A stretch of 64,000 nucleotides of DNA from Strix aluco (lineage: Eukaryota; Chordata; Aves; Strigiformes; Strigidae), in contig NC_133935.1 in assembly GCF_031877795.1 (NCBI RefSeq), forward strand, positions 72,558,303-72,622,302. Reading direction: 5' to 3'. Positions 13,801 to 25,960 of this stretch are shown in pieces. The notes beneath the pieces were generated by a model, which worked only from the letters and a program-made list of their open reading frames with translations, did not search any database and was not told the DNA's origin. Position 1 is the stretch's first letter; the number at the start of each line of letters is the position of its first letter. The translations under genes and the position numbers were made by a program.

Positions 13801-16800
13801 GAAAGAAACTAAGTAGTATGTGTTCAAAGAGCATTTGGGGAAGTGGAATATTAAGATTTTTCTTTTCTAACAATGCAGACACATATACGTATGTGAGCAC
13901 GTGTACTTTTATCCACATGCAAATCTACTCTGCAGGGATTTCTGAAGTATGAAGACGAAAAGAAAAGAGGAAAAACAGTATTACAATGGGACTTGTCATA
14001 AAAAGTGTGGAGCCTGTGGCCTAGATTCATCTGACCTAAATTCTACTTAAGTCCTTGTGCACAAACGCTTGGCCTTGGCTAGCTGCCTCTGAGAGCCTAC
14101 AGCCACTCAGGAGCAAATGCTAGTCACCACAACTTAGGAGGAATTCAGGATGGATGAAATGTGTGACTGTAGTGGAATTAAATCTTGGGAAAAGGCTTCA
14201 GAGAAAAAAGGCATGGGGTATAAGTATACTAGACCAAAAGAGAATGTGAACAGCATGCTTGTATATCTGAACTGCATTTGGTTTTGTTTTTAAAACACAG
14301 TTATCTAAAGAGAGTCCCCAGATTACTTTGTTGCTCCAGGAACTACAAACCTTTTCTCTTGTACGTGACAAAATGTAACAGTTCTAAAATGCCATTTCTT
14401 TTAATGTTAGCCAAATATTACTAAGATCTACAAGATTAAGACATTAGCTATTTCCACAGGGCTTCGTCAGACTGTTATGATGAACCTTGTCAGAGGACCT
14501 TTGAGAAATCTGTGTTGAAGGGCAGCACTGTTGAAATTGTTGAAGGAAGTTATTTCATAAAGAACACTTTGGTGCCTTCAAATCTACCGAGGTGTAAGTT
14601 TTCAGAAGTCAAAGGGAGGGAATGAGGCTTTTCAACACCGCAGAGGGGAGAAGCAGAAGAGGTCTCTTGGGAAAATTTGGAAAAGTCCATAGAAAAAGCT
14701 GCCTTTAAGTGCCTCAGAGAGAAGCTGGACACCAAGAGGAAGAGAGAGGTGGCACATAATGGAGCATGATAAATGGATGTGCACAGAAAATGCTTTGGGG
14801 AGGGTAGAGACAGAAAGACAGTGGCACCAGAAAGATACAGGATAGGGACGGGAGGGATAAGGTATATATTGATCAGATTATTTGGGAGGTGAGGGGAAGG
14901 GTAAAGTTGTCAGCTCATTTTCAGTTGAAAATTCCCACTAAATAAGGAAAAAATGAGCACAGGGAGATTTTTAGCTGCTGAAAATAAACTAGTATTTTCA
15001 TCAAAAACTACTGAACCAATCTGTCATGCCCTCCTACCCCAAATAAAATAATGTGGTGTTTGAAGACGAAAATGTTACAGTCTCAGTTTTCTGAAAAAAA
15101 TTAACTGTCTGAGAAAGCAGGCACTGTGTGTGTAAGAATAATAATGCCGCCACCACCAATAATAGTATAGTTGAAATGCCTTTTTCATTGAAAGTTTTCA
15201 CAGAAAACATTTGAGCAATTTTGTATATTGGAAAAGCACTGTGTAAGCACACAGTTACAAAACAGCAGAAGGTTAAAATGGAAGGTAACATGGTCTCTGG
15301 GGTATTAAGGCTGAGATGCTGATTTGCTGCAGAAACAAAACCTCTGTTCACCTCCTGTCCCACTGCACCAGCCCCACACACAGGTAAATACATACAAGTA
15401 TGAATTAATTACCTTTGATTTCTAATGGCCCATCCATGTGTAATTCTGCTTTATCTTCATTCTTGCTGTTGTTTTTAGACCCTTGAATAACAGCAGTTCT
15501 TTTGTAGATGCCTCTCTTCACCTCATCAAAGACTGAAAACATGTTGTATACACGGGCAGTGTAGCCTGCTAGCTCAGTGACCTGAGAAACAACAAATGCC
15601 TCATTTCAGTTATACTTCACAAATTCTACAAATGAAATGTTTGGCCAAAGATTCATGAGAAACATTCCCAGCTATTCTAAGTCAGTGCTTCTCAAATGCT
15701 ATTCTGGAAGGAACAACGATGCATCTTTCGATGCCTGTCAATTTTCATTCCTTGAGATTCTGTGCTAACCTGTATGCCACCCACAGCTCCTACCAGCCAG
15801 CAGACAGAGACAGTTTGAGGGGGACAGATTTCAGCCAATGTAAGCTATGATAGCTTCAGTAAATGAGGAGGTTGCAGGGACTGCTCTTTTCCGTGGATCA
15901 GTAGAGTCTTCAACCAGCAGAGAATAGCTATTAGTGTATCTGAAAATAGCCTATCATACAAGAGAAAAACAAAATCTCTGCATTTGCCAGCAAAACAAAG
16001 GTCCACAGAAGTGAGAAAAACTGGCATCTATAATTATTTCCCTGTATTGCCGAAACCTCCTGTGGGAAAGGTGTGCTTTTCTGTGTAAAACGGGAAGCAC
16101 CAGGACATCCTAATCTAAAATACAGTATAAAAAAGAAATTACTCTTCTGTCACCTGCATGCTAGAGTACCAGAGCTAAACTTGAGACCTTAGATTAGAAC
16201 TGGGCATTTCTGAGATGGTGAGGTCTCTTAAAAGGCTTTCTCATTTTTTTTGGTCCTTTTGTCACAATTTCCACCTGGTGAAGACAGAAACAACAGATCT
16301 CTGGACCTGGTAACTTTCTATTCATGGGCAGTGACACCACCAAGAGCTCCCAAAGAACTGCCTCCATCTGCTAGCAGCAAGGAATTAAACCTGGGCATCT
16401 TTTTATAAATGTATTATTAAGTGGTTTTAAAAAGATGAATTTTTATATTAAACGCAGAGAGCAACACAAGAATAGCAAGAAAATGAGTTCCAGATTATAA
16501 AATCATTAACTTGCTGTGGTTAAACACATACACCCCATGATTGAGTTCACCTGCTATGGTGTACATAATCCCAATATAAAATCCTCTATAAATTTCACTA
16601 TTTGTGCCAGATTCAACATCTCAAAAAACTCAGTTTAAAAAGAGTAATCACTCACTGTTTCAACTCCATCAACTGTACATTGTTTTGCACTACTGGTAAT
16701 TGCATTAATAGCTGTGAAATGTATTGGTCTAACACCACCTGAGGCAGTAGGTAGCACATAGGAATTGTAACATAATTCTCCACACTGGAGTCCTTCTAGC

Positions 16801-19800
16801 AATTTCAGCAGGAGCTCATGCCAGGACTGAGTGCTCCGCACAGTGCCGGCAGTGGCATTTGATGGAGAGAATCCTGCATGTGATGAATGAAACTTGTACC
16901 AACTGTGCCCCAGAAAAAACATAACCTGTAGTAGGTTTCTAAACCACGACCCTACAAACTCACTTTGTCAAAACACTAAATACTACCATCTAAACTATTG
17001 ACCTGCAAAGAGAAGTTGAGCCCAACTCATCTGCATGCTGAATTACACTGAGTGGAAGGAGGCTGTTTTGGTGGATCAGGTGGGGAAGAACTAGAACTTC
17101 ACTACCACTTGAAGTGGATTGAAGTACACTGTCCTTTGGAAACTGCCTGAATCGCAAAATGGGAATAGCAATGTGGTTAAAGTACCACAGTGTCTCTTGA
17201 AGAGAAGTATAAATGTAAAATTAGGATGGAAATTCATAGAACTGGTCTTTGATCTCTGCTCTCTAGATTAAAATCTCACCGTGTCATAAACAAAGTGAGT
17301 TTGTTCAGTTGTTCCCACTATTTTGTGGGTATTTTTGTTTCCAAAAAATTAAACCACAATGCTTATAAGTCCCCATGTATATTATATAAATGACTTGAAT
17401 GTTGAAAATAAAATAGAAATTACATCAGTGTATAAAAGGTTATCTGGCAGTATCTTTAGAGCAGAGGCCAAGCAGGGTAACAGCTAAAGGAGCATAGGTC
17501 AAAATCACAGTCCATTAGAACTCCTGAAAAAAGTACAGATTCTGGCTTTGTCAGAGCCCGTATCTGAAGGCACCAAACTACCTCTCCTCCAATTTACAAA
17601 GCTGTAGCTATTATGGCTGGATTCCAAGTAAGAGAATCCATAGTCTTTGATTAGCTGCCTAGCTAATGCGTGCCTCCTCACGCTGCACTGGGAAAAAGGG
17701 GTCCCCACCAAAGGGACGAGCAAAACCAATTAACAAATGCAGAACCAACATTCAGAAGGAAATGTTGAGGAGAATAACACCACCTCCTCACTTCTCTTTT
17801 GCTTAACAGCCAGCACCTAGAGAAACCCACAAGAGAGACCACAGATGAAAGCCCAGCTTTTCTGGAATTTGGGTAAGGACCTGAAACATGATATTCCAGA
17901 TGAACATCCTGTACTTCTAGACTATACATTGTCTGAAGGTGGATTTTTTCCTGCTATAATTTCTCTACTTTGCAAAATTACTTGGAATTTAACAGGTCAC
18001 AAGATACTGAAAACAGTCCTACAGTTTAGGTGGCCAGAAAATAAGTATTCAATTCTCTTCGTGCTTCGTACAAAACATGACTGGAACAGGTTGTCCAGAG
18101 AGGTGGTAGAGGCCCTATCCCTGGAAACACTCAAGGTCAGGCTGGACCGGGCTCTGAGCAACCTGGTCTAGTTGAAGATGTCTCTGCTGATTGGGGGGGG
18201 GGGGGGGGGGGGGCGATGTTGGACTAGATGGCCTTTAAAGTCCTTTCCAACCCAAACTATTCTATGATTCTACAACACTTCCAACAGAAGAGTCCCAATA
18301 CACTGGAGGCAGACAGCCTGAATTCAGTACTGCGCTCCAGAGGAGGATTTTGAACCTTTATCACTCACATTCCAGGAACTTCTATTGCTCTCTGTTGGCA
18401 CCTGAACACAGGTATTAAAAACGCCATTAACATGTTGCACCATACTGGCAGCTGTGCACTTTAGACTCTTTGTGGACTTAATTCTGCAGATCAAACTATC
18501 AGTTCAAAGATCTCCATGGATTTGCTTGCAATAGAATTTGCCTTTAAAAATGGCACTTTTTTTTTTTTACATTTTATATTAAATGTAAATTCTGTTTTTC
18601 TCTTCTGTTTCGTGTATGACAGACGTACAGTACCTCTTTGTATGAGGACATAATCCTTTCAATAGCATCTGCTCCAGAGATCAACAAGTTTCGTGATGTA
18701 GTAAAAGCTTCTGTTCTTTCACTAACCATGGCCTGTTTCTGGCCATCTTCCAATTCTAAAAGTAAAAAAAGTTTTCTGTTAAAATATTCTTCTGAAAATT
18801 ATCTCTACAAATTAAATTATGATTAGAATGTGAGCCATTATAGAACAGCTTTTAAATTAAGGAAATATTAACTCTATGAAGACAACCTTTCAAAAGAATT
18901 GGTGAATGTAGCTAGCATAGATAGCTTGGTAACAAAGAGTAAGTGGGAGTATATAGAATTCATCTTCTTATGCAAAACATCCTATTCTTTTATACTATTT
19001 GTCTACCTAAATATTTTCTTTTTAATATATCATTATTCAACCTAAGTTTTTCAAAATACAAAAAAATGAAACTTAAGCAAACAGATTTTTAATATAATTT
19101 TTACTACTTTTGCAATTATTCATTTCAGGCTTACTTATTTATGGACTTCATGTAAAAGAAAACATTTGTATTGATGGAAATTTGGCAAAACAATTATATT
19201 TCTATAAGAAAGCAATAAGCTCTTTTATTATCAAAGGCATAGTTTAAGTAGGATACCTTTCTCTTCATCTGACCTCCAGGTTTTCTGCATCACATAACTT
19301 TATATATATCTTTATATATTGCTTAAGTCTGTTGCAGAACAGGGTCTGGATAATATTTTTTTTCTTAACTTTGTAAAGTTTTTTTAAAGTTTCGTTTTTA
19401 AGCTAGGCTCCTGCTAGGCATCAGGCTAGTCAGGGTAACAGGTGGATCCAGTGTGGCAACTCCTGTATTAGCAATTGTTATCAACATCCTCTGTGATGTT
19501 TGCACAGTGCTGATGGCCAAGAAAACTAGCGGGAATTCCCTGCAGGTGTAATTTTATGGGCTAAGTCAAGCAATGCAAGAGTACAGCAAACAATATTTTT
19601 TTACTTGGTAACTGTCTCATCTCTCTGACAAGATCAGATTCTAGAAATCTGGTGTCTAGAAATCTACATGCAGTACCAAAGCCAGATGTATCTGTCTTTT
19701 TTCAGTTAAATCTAAATGTTACTTTGTTTTCATTTACACATCCATAAAGGTATCTCTGCGTAATTGCATCTGAATCACTGAAATACACTATGGAAAATTT

Positions 19801-22040
19801 AGGAAAAACTTTTAAAAAATTCTTACATCACAATTTTGCATATATATAGATATACCCCATCTATGGTACTCTTTCTGGCCTCAGATGTTTTTTATAATAA
19901 TTTTAACTGAGATACATGTTTAAATTTTTTAGCTTACATTATACAACTTCAGTACACTGTCAAATAGTTGTATGTAATCTAGCCACCTGAGACACAATGA
20001 GAGGCATACTTTTCTTAAAAAAAAAAGACAGACTACCTCTTGCAAAGGGAGAGATTACAAAACTCTTGGTCATGTAGTTCTCACATACATTAAAAAGTCA
20101 TTTCCACTCTAAGAAGGAAACACTTAGGGGATAGGGAGAATTCAGTTAATTCATTAGTAAAAACTAAATTGATATTTGTTTCTTACTTCTCAGAGAAACA
20201 ATTTTTGCTGATGTTGTTGGGATTATCGCTCATACAGCCCACATTATGTAGAACCACCACAATTAAATCATTTAGGAATCATGTACGGTTTAACTACACT
20301 AATGCAGCATTCCTCCTGTATGTAAATGTAAAATTTACTGACAGCTGCTTCCAGCACCCAGGCTAGCTCATCTAGCAAGAGTTTAGAGATCTCTACAAAC
20401 CACTGCATTGGTCATTTTAGGGGTATTTGAACAATTAAAATTACATAGAATTTATGAGCATTTCACTGTTCCAAAACACAAGATCTTATATTACATGCCT
20501 AATCCACCAAGATTACTTTTCTTGAACTTTTCATTCAAAACATTTTTCATATGGCTGGCCTCCTGTGTTTGACGAAGTAGTGCGTTGTAACAGGGCACAC
20601 TGACTGTGATACAGACCCTAACACTTCTCTTTTCATCTTCATTTATATTACTGATAGTAATACTTATTTTATAAACAAAGATAAGTGTTCACAGCGCCTA
20701 GAGGAATCAAAGTCTTGATTCCAAAAATAGTTAGTTTCCAGAAATTGATGAGAGACATGACCTTTGGAACACCAATTGTTAAATACAAAAAGAATGAGAA
20801 AAGTTACCAAATGGGAATCTTGGCTTTGCCAGTTAATTTCTTCCCTGAAATATGTAACAGAATTAGCAAAATTCAGTAAGAAATATCATTGTCATAGAAG
20901 ATTCTTTTTTCTTTTTACTGCAGGATTATTTTTTTGTTTTTTTTTTTTTTTCCCCCCCCGAAGAAGTGTACAAAATCTATTGCTTTACACCTGTAGTCTC
21001 AAGTCTGGTCATGGTACCAGTTTTGTGCATATCCCTGATTCTGGTGATTTATCCTAAAGTAATAGATCCACTATCTCTTCCTTCAGATATGAACAAACTT
21101 GCACGTGACCTGCTGAGGTACAAAGCACTGTTTTCCCAACCAGGCCAATGGTAAATTCAGGTCTGTTTGATTCTTTGCATACCTGTTATACTTTGAAATG
21201 GTTCTGACAGTGTTGATTTGTCGGTATTATGTTTGTGATCCATCATTATGATATGCCTCAGGTCTCCAAAATAAGCACTGTGCTTTAATAGTTTAGGTTG
21301 CTGGTGGCAAATACTCTTCTGCTTTACAACATCAGCCATCACTGACATCTTTCTTTCCTCCCACATTTGAAAAGTATTTATCAAAAGAACACTCATGAAT
21401 AACAGGAATGTTATTTAGTTTTGCATGAATACGAGTCTTTTTTTTAATTCATGCTGTAATACCAAGAAGATATTTATAATGTGTGGTTAAACAATCTTTT
21501 CCTTGACTGTACTCATTCCTGTCTTAGCAGAAAGACTCTTATCACTTTTTCTGTTGTGCTGATAACCTTCATTGTGAGGTGAAATGGCTTTGTACAAATT
21601 CTTCTGTTCGGAATAGGACCTCCTGGTATTTTTGAAGCTGTTGCCAGGACGCCAGCCAGGGTCCTGATATAGCACCCTCCTGAGCCACGTGAAGGGCAGC
21701 AGCTCAGACAGCGACCTAGCCAAGGACCGACACAACCGCAAGCAAGCTAAACCGTGTGGGGGCTGCACGAAGTCATCCTACAGGCTGAACCAAGCTTGTC
21801 CAGCTGGACAGCCCTGATTTGGAACATAACTACCAAGAGCTGCACAGAAAAGAATTCAGTCATTCCTAACTTAGAACTGATCCTTCCGTGGACATTGTAG
21901 GATCTTAGGATCTGTGCTTAAAGAATCCTATGGAATTTGTAATATATTCTGTGGTTCTAACTGTGCATAAGGATGCCTGTTGAGGTAAACTTCCCTGCTA
22001 TCTTTCACTACCCCTCCTTAATTTCCTTTCCTTCTGCTCA

Positions 22041-22071
<31 letters not shown>

Positions 22072-25000
22072 TAGCATCTGCCATAACAACACTACTTAAG
22101 TTTTGTTTCACTTCCTGGAAAGTTGTGATAGGATGTCAAAAATGATATCATCCAAGCCTGGAATCTGAATTTCACCTTCTCTTCTCTCAGGGAGTCAGGG
22201 AAAAACAGCAGTTCCTAACAGGTCAACACATAAGAGAGTAATTACTTATAACTACACTATGGTTTATGGAAGGAAGAGATAAGCACTCTAGGAAAGTTAA
22301 TAGTATCATATTGTAAAGTAGCAGGAAATGCTGCAAAAATCCACCTGCCATCCCAACAGTGGCTAGTGAAGAAGGACTGCAATTATCATTATAGTCTCAT
22401 GTGACATGAGGATCCTCTAAGTCCTGCATGCAGGCTGTTTATCAGGCTTATGTTCAAAGTTGGATCTTTCGCATTGCTCTTTCCTCAGCTGACTTGCTAT
22501 GCTTGAAAACTACACACAAGACACAGACATTGCAATAAAGTCTGTGAATAATAAATAAATATGAATGCCATTCAAGGGAAGTACAGTCTTTTGAGGATGT
22601 AACTTTAAGGAAACATTTAGAAATTAAGTAAAAAATGTATTACCGCCATCTGCAAATCCTGTTGCGGTGATGATGGGCACAGCGACCATAATCATACCAC
22701 AGCTACTCCAGACATACTTCATCAGGAACTGCTCTATCATGATGTACCATAAACGTTTGGACAAAATGAGATTCATTTGATCTGCCAAAGCCTTGTAGCT
22801 TTTTTGCAGTTGTTTCATTTCTACCTACAGTCAAAAAAGAAAAGATTTATACAATACAACAAAGATGCACGTATCATACAAGATACGTTCACAAATGAAC
22901 TAATGAATGCATGAACTAATTGGGTACCCAGAGCTGTGACTTCTGAGTCACATCTGCTGCACGGTACTTTATTTTCACAGTGCTGCAGTCTCACAGCAAA
23001 AGTGCACAGCTTTATGGAATTCAGTGGACCCAGTTCTTATTTACACCATTGTCCCTTGATAGCACACTGGCAGGTTTTCAGCTCTTTTAAGATCTCTGAT
23101 CTATACAAGAACAACACAGAAGGCAAGTCACAACAGCTGATTCTAACAAAAAATAAGATTAATTCCACATCCTTTTAGTAAAGCTGCAGTTGTAAAGTTT
23201 CACAGCAACTGAAACTCCTCACATTGGGAAGCATTTGGGGATCAATTATCTCCAATGACTTAAAGTTGCAGACCTGATCCCTGAAAAGAATGCTGCTTGT
23301 TTTGTCTGGAGGAAGAGAGAACTATCCCAAGAGGTTTAACAAGTCAAAGACAGTTGCAAGTCAATATGATATAATGTATGCAGTTCAAGCCAGTATATGT
23401 GGAAACTTAAAAAATGTGTCATTTAGCTGCACTTAAAACATTACTATAGGCAGCTTCTGAGAATGATTGCTTCTACCAAAATAAACCACTTACATTATAT
23501 AATCATTGCCTGGACTGAAAGAGTCATAATTCAGGCTGGTTTCCAGCTTTCATATTCACCTTATGTGAAACATCTTTTTCTTCCAAATTTGAAAGGTGTT
23601 ACAGCCAAATTTACTTCTAATAAAAATATGAAGAGTTCCTTAATAAGGTTGCTTTAAAACAAGCCATTAGTTTATGTAACTGTGACTGCTGAAGTACTGT
23701 ACTTAAGCTATTTTAAGACTTTGATGACTACATCTTTGCTTAGCTATGTAAAAGAGTGTCAAAGGTTGTAGTGCTCTCTGTGCTATCACAGAGTTTTCCC
23801 CTAGACGTTCTGGTGTGCCTTGGTTGCTATTTCTGCAGCATTAAATATGGTTGTTCATAAACATGGCTGAAAAAAAAAGCCTGGAAAAGTTAAGCGGAAT
23901 GGACTGGGTGGGGGAAAAACAATAACGGAGATTAGCTTTCTAGAAAAGCATAGGATCCAGCTGCAAAACAGGAACAGCTTGTCAGAACACAAGGGAACTA
24001 TGGTCCGCTCCCCCCAGATACCGCCTGTGAGACGGCATTTTCCTAAGAAACGGGAAGTGCTAGCTGTAAACAGGTTTAAATGTCAGAGGGACCCAAAGTG
24101 CTCGGGGAGGGCAGCAGGGGAAGCGTGGGTCAGCGACCCCAACACCCTCCAATTTCTTTCCTCCTTACCTTGTGCCCTCGGTAAAAGGCGATCTCTTCCA
24201 CATTGGCAATGATGCGTGAATGCATGAAGCGCAGATAGCCCTTCTTCTGAGCCTCCTCAGCCACCAGCTTGCCAAACTTAGGCGAGCAGGCTTTGAGCAC
24301 ACAGGCCGTCGCGTAGACGACGAGCCCAGCCAGGACCGTGGGCCCGATGGGGTTAGCCCCCCGGGAGCGCGCTGTGCGGATGAGGGTGTAGGAGGTGAGC
24401 ATGACATCCAGGATGGGCTTGGTGAGGTTGGAGTAGAGATGTGCCACGGACTGTGAGAACATCATGATGTCCTCAGTGAGGGACTGGTCAGGGTTGGCCA
24501 GCCGCCCGTCCATGCTGATCACTCTGTAGTAAGTCTGGTTGGCAAAGTAGGTCTCATAGGCGTGATCCACCAGGCGCGTGCGGAAGGCGAGGGCCAGCTT
24601 GCACTCCAGGTACCGTATGGTGCTGTTCACGAAAGTGGCCGGGATTGCAATCATCAGCCATTTGATTAATTTGAAAACAAAGCTCCTGGGCTTTTTTTCC
24701 ACGATGCTTTTCACAATCTTCCCATCGAGGGCTGCCACATAGATGGAGAGGAAGGTCCTGGAAACCAGAGCGACCGAGTGGAGGCAGAGCAAGCCCAGCT
24801 CGGCGCTCACCAGCTTTGGGAAGAACAGCTTGCGAAGTTCCAGCAGCTGCTTGAAAAATTCCGCGTTCACGGCCGGGGAGGCTCTGCCGCGGCTGCCGGT
24901 GCGGTGCGGCGCCTGCCGGCCCCCCTCAGCCCGGCCGGCATCCTGCGAGCCGCCTCTGCCGCCCGCCCGCTTCATGCGCCCGCGGATGATGGGGTAGAGG

Positions 25001-25104
25001 ATCCTGAGCCCGTACGCCGCCGCCAGCAGGCACGCAGCCCTCTTCGCGGCGCTCGCCCTGCTCCATTGCACCCGCCGGGCCGCCGCATGCAGCATGGGGG
25101 TCAT
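10708..25104 (-). CDS. ABCD2: ABCD2 (peroxisomal ABC half-transporter, ALDRP), exons 1-6 of about 10; 3' part outside window
   Basis: Gene-level entry. ABCD2 is a half-transporter of the peroxisomal membrane that dimerises and uses ATP to import very-long-chain and polyunsaturated acyl-CoAs for beta-oxidation. Six exons on the minus strand join in frame (936, 181, 122, 169, 95 and 146 nt), giving 549 complete codons plus two bases; the vertebrate protein is about 740 residues. The N-terminus [20 protein letters not shown] closely follows mammalian ABCD2 (as recalled) and fixes the start. Visible landmarks are a hydrophobic N-terminal segment ending in LYPII, the ABCD peroxisomal-targeting-type motif [16 protein letters not shown], the transmembrane domain, the EAA-like motif [12 protein letters not shown], and the Walker A motif GPNGCGKSS at about residues 512-520. 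Exon 6 ends after the Q-loop (YIPQ). Signature, Walker B, H-loop and stop are not in the window. ABCD1 is the main alternative; the N-terminus and exon 2 fit ABCD2 better. Confidence 0.96.
12192..12286 (-). CDS. ABCD2: ABCD2 exon 5
   Basis: 95 nt, phase 1 in, phase 0 out; acceptor TTGTAG|GGAAAG, donor TTCAAA|GTAAGA. Encodes [20 protein letters not shown] and then [11 protein letters not shown], the beta-strand start of the ATP-binding domain just ahead of Walker A. Confidence 0.94.
12367..12410. repeat. Perfect 22-bp tandem duplication
   Basis: The unit GAGAAGTATAAACTGGTGAG plus CT occurs twice in direct succession (12,367-12,388 and 12,389-12,410) without a mismatch. It lies in ABCD2 intron 4, about 80 bp from the exon 5 acceptor. 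It is probably a recent replication-slippage duplication. Confidence 0.9.
15413..15581 (-). CDS. ABCD2: ABCD2 exon 4
   Basis: 169 nt, phase 0 in, phase 1 out; acceptor CTCAG|GTCACT, donor CAAAG|GTAATT. Begins [20 protein letters not shown], the typical ABCD segment before the nucleotide-binding domain, then a variable linker rich in Lys, Asn and Glu that differs more from mammals than the flanking exons do. Confidence 0.94.
18060..18275 (+). mobile_element. CR1 LINE 3' end, carrying a 21-G tract
   Basis: Matches the CR1 3' end: GGTTGTCCAGAGAGGTGGTA, CTGGACCGGGCTCTGAGCAA, GTTGGACTAGATGGCCTTTA and the terminal CTATTCTATGATTCT. It is strongly 5'-truncated and lies in ABCD2 intron 3, antisense to the gene. 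Confidence 0.93.
18193..18213 (+). repeat. (G)21 homopolymer inside CR1 tail
   Basis: Twenty-one consecutive G residues sit where the CR1 consensus has a much shorter G run. This suggests expansion after insertion. The tract could form a G-quadruplex and its length is sequencing-error prone. Confidence 0.9.
18634..18755 (-). CDS. ABCD2: ABCD2 exon 3
   Basis: 122 nt, phase 1 in, phase 0 out; acceptor TTTTAG|AATTGG, donor AAAGAG|GTACTG. Encodes [20 protein letters not shown] and [13 protein letters not shown], the conserved segment after the last transmembrane helix. It joins exon 2 with codon GAA (G from exon 2). Confidence 0.95.
20938..20959 (+). repeat. Poly(T)-poly(C) tract
   Basis: A T-rich run switches directly to a run of C in ABCD2 intron 2. 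A similar T-to-C tract is present near 50,130-50,179. No element boundary is visible; simple sequence. Confidence 0.7.
22044..22069 (+). repeat. Poly(T) tract
   Basis: About 26 consecutive T in ABCD2 intron 2. No retrocopy or LINE body is visible upstream on the minus strand, so it is listed as simple sequence. Confidence 0.8.
22644..22824 (-). CDS. ABCD2: ABCD2 exon 2
   Basis: 181 nt, phase 0 in, phase 1 out; acceptor TGTAG|GTAGAA, donor GGCG|GTAATA. Starts with [20 protein letters not shown], completing the EAA-like motif begun in exon 1, and ends with the final transmembrane helix region ([17 protein letters not shown]). The EAA-like motif is thought to couple the membrane domain to the nucleotide-binding domain in ABCD proteins. 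Confidence 0.96.
24169..25104 (-). CDS. ABCD2: ABCD2 exon 1, coding part
   Basis: 936 nt, residues 1-312, phase 0 at the end; donor AAG|GTAAGG. Encodes the N-terminal hydrophobic segment (about residues 20-40), a basic, Gly/Arg-rich linker, the targeting-type motif [19 protein letters not shown] and most of the transmembrane domain. It includes the conserved stretches [20 protein letters not shown] and [20 protein letters not shown], and the first part of the EAA-like motif ([10 protein letters not shown]). The start ATG is at 25,102-25,104. Many overlapping open frames here on both strands result from high GC content and are not genes. Confidence 0.97.
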
Positions 25105-25960
25105 CCTGCCCCGCCGGAGGCACCGCTGCGCGCCGGGGCTGGCGGCGGCGGCTCACGCCCAGCGGGAAGGTCGGCCCCGCCGGGTCGTCATCGGGCCGCC
25201 GGGGCCCCGGCTCCCCGCCAGCCGCCCTGCCGTGACAGATGCCGAATGAGCCCGGCCTCCCCAGGGGTGACGGTCGCCTTCAAAGCGCGGCGCGTTGCAC
25301 AACGCGGCCCGGCGCGGCGCAGCCCGCCCCGCTGACCACCATTGGCTGCGCCGCGCGGGGCGGCACCGGCAGCGGCCCGGCTCCTCCGCACCGCCGCCCC
25401 GGCCCCGTCCCCGGCCGCTCGCCCGGGGCTCGGCCGCAGCCGCGGCGGCGGCGGCAGAGCGAGACTGCCGGGGGCTCACAGCGGCTCCCCCGGAGCTCGG
25501 CCCAGCTGCGCGGCGGGTCCCCGGAGCTTGGCCCGGCTGCGCGCCGGCTCGCCTCAGGCTGCGGCCGGCCCTTTCCTTCCGCCTGCCCTGCGGTGCAGGC
25601 ACCGCCTCCGGCCCCGGCCCCGCCAACGGCGCGGCGGGGGAGGGAGGGACACGGCGGCAGCGGCGGGGAGAGCTCGGGCCCCGTGGCAGCCCCGGCGGCG
25701 GCGGGGCTCCGCGTCACCCCCGGCTCCCGGCCGAGCCCTCCCCCGGGGCGGGCGGGCTGCAGCGGCGCGGCGGCGGGGGAAGGGGCGGCGCGCCTGGTGC
25801 GGGGCGGCGGCGGCCCGGCGGTGGCGGGCAGCGCGCGGCGGGGGCCGGTGCCCGAGGGGCAACCTCCGGTCGGAAATGGGGCCGCGCGGCTGCGGGAGGG
25901 ACCGGGGCAGCGCGGCGCCTCCGGGGCAGCGCTTTCCAGTTACGCGTAATTTATTTCCTG
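24880..25960. promoter_or_regulatory. CpG island over ABCD2 exon 1 and promoter
   Basis: About 1.1 kb of very GC-rich, CpG-dense sequence in otherwise AT-rich surroundings. It starts inside ABCD2 exon 1 and runs about 850 bp upstream of the ATG. It contains many GC-box-type motifs and a CCAAT box on the minus strand. The presence of the island is seen directly; promoter activity is inferred. Confidence 0.85.
25321..25345 (-). promoter_or_regulatory. CCAAT box and adjacent GC box, putative ABCD2 core promoter
   Basis: The plus strand reads ATTGG at 25,341-25,345, a CCAAT box on the gene strand about 237 bp upstream of the start codon. A GGGGCGGG-type GC box lies next to it at about 25,323-25,331. 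Such pairs usually sit 60-100 bp upstream of a start site, which would put transcription start near 25,240-25,280. That position is inference; no TATA box was seen. Confidence 0.5.

Larger units (their letters stand above)
10854..24168 (-). other. ABCD2 introns 1-5
   Basis: Introns: 5 (10,854-12,191), 4 (12,287-15,412), 3 (15,582-18,633), 2 (18,756-22,643) and 1 (22,825-24,168), all GT-AG on the minus strand. Recognised contents are a 22-bp tandem duplication (intron 4), a CR1 3' end with a G tract (intron 3), and T/C and T homopolymer tracts (intron 2). The rest is unremarkable AT-rich sequence with no other exon or RNA gene seen. Confidence 0.8.
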
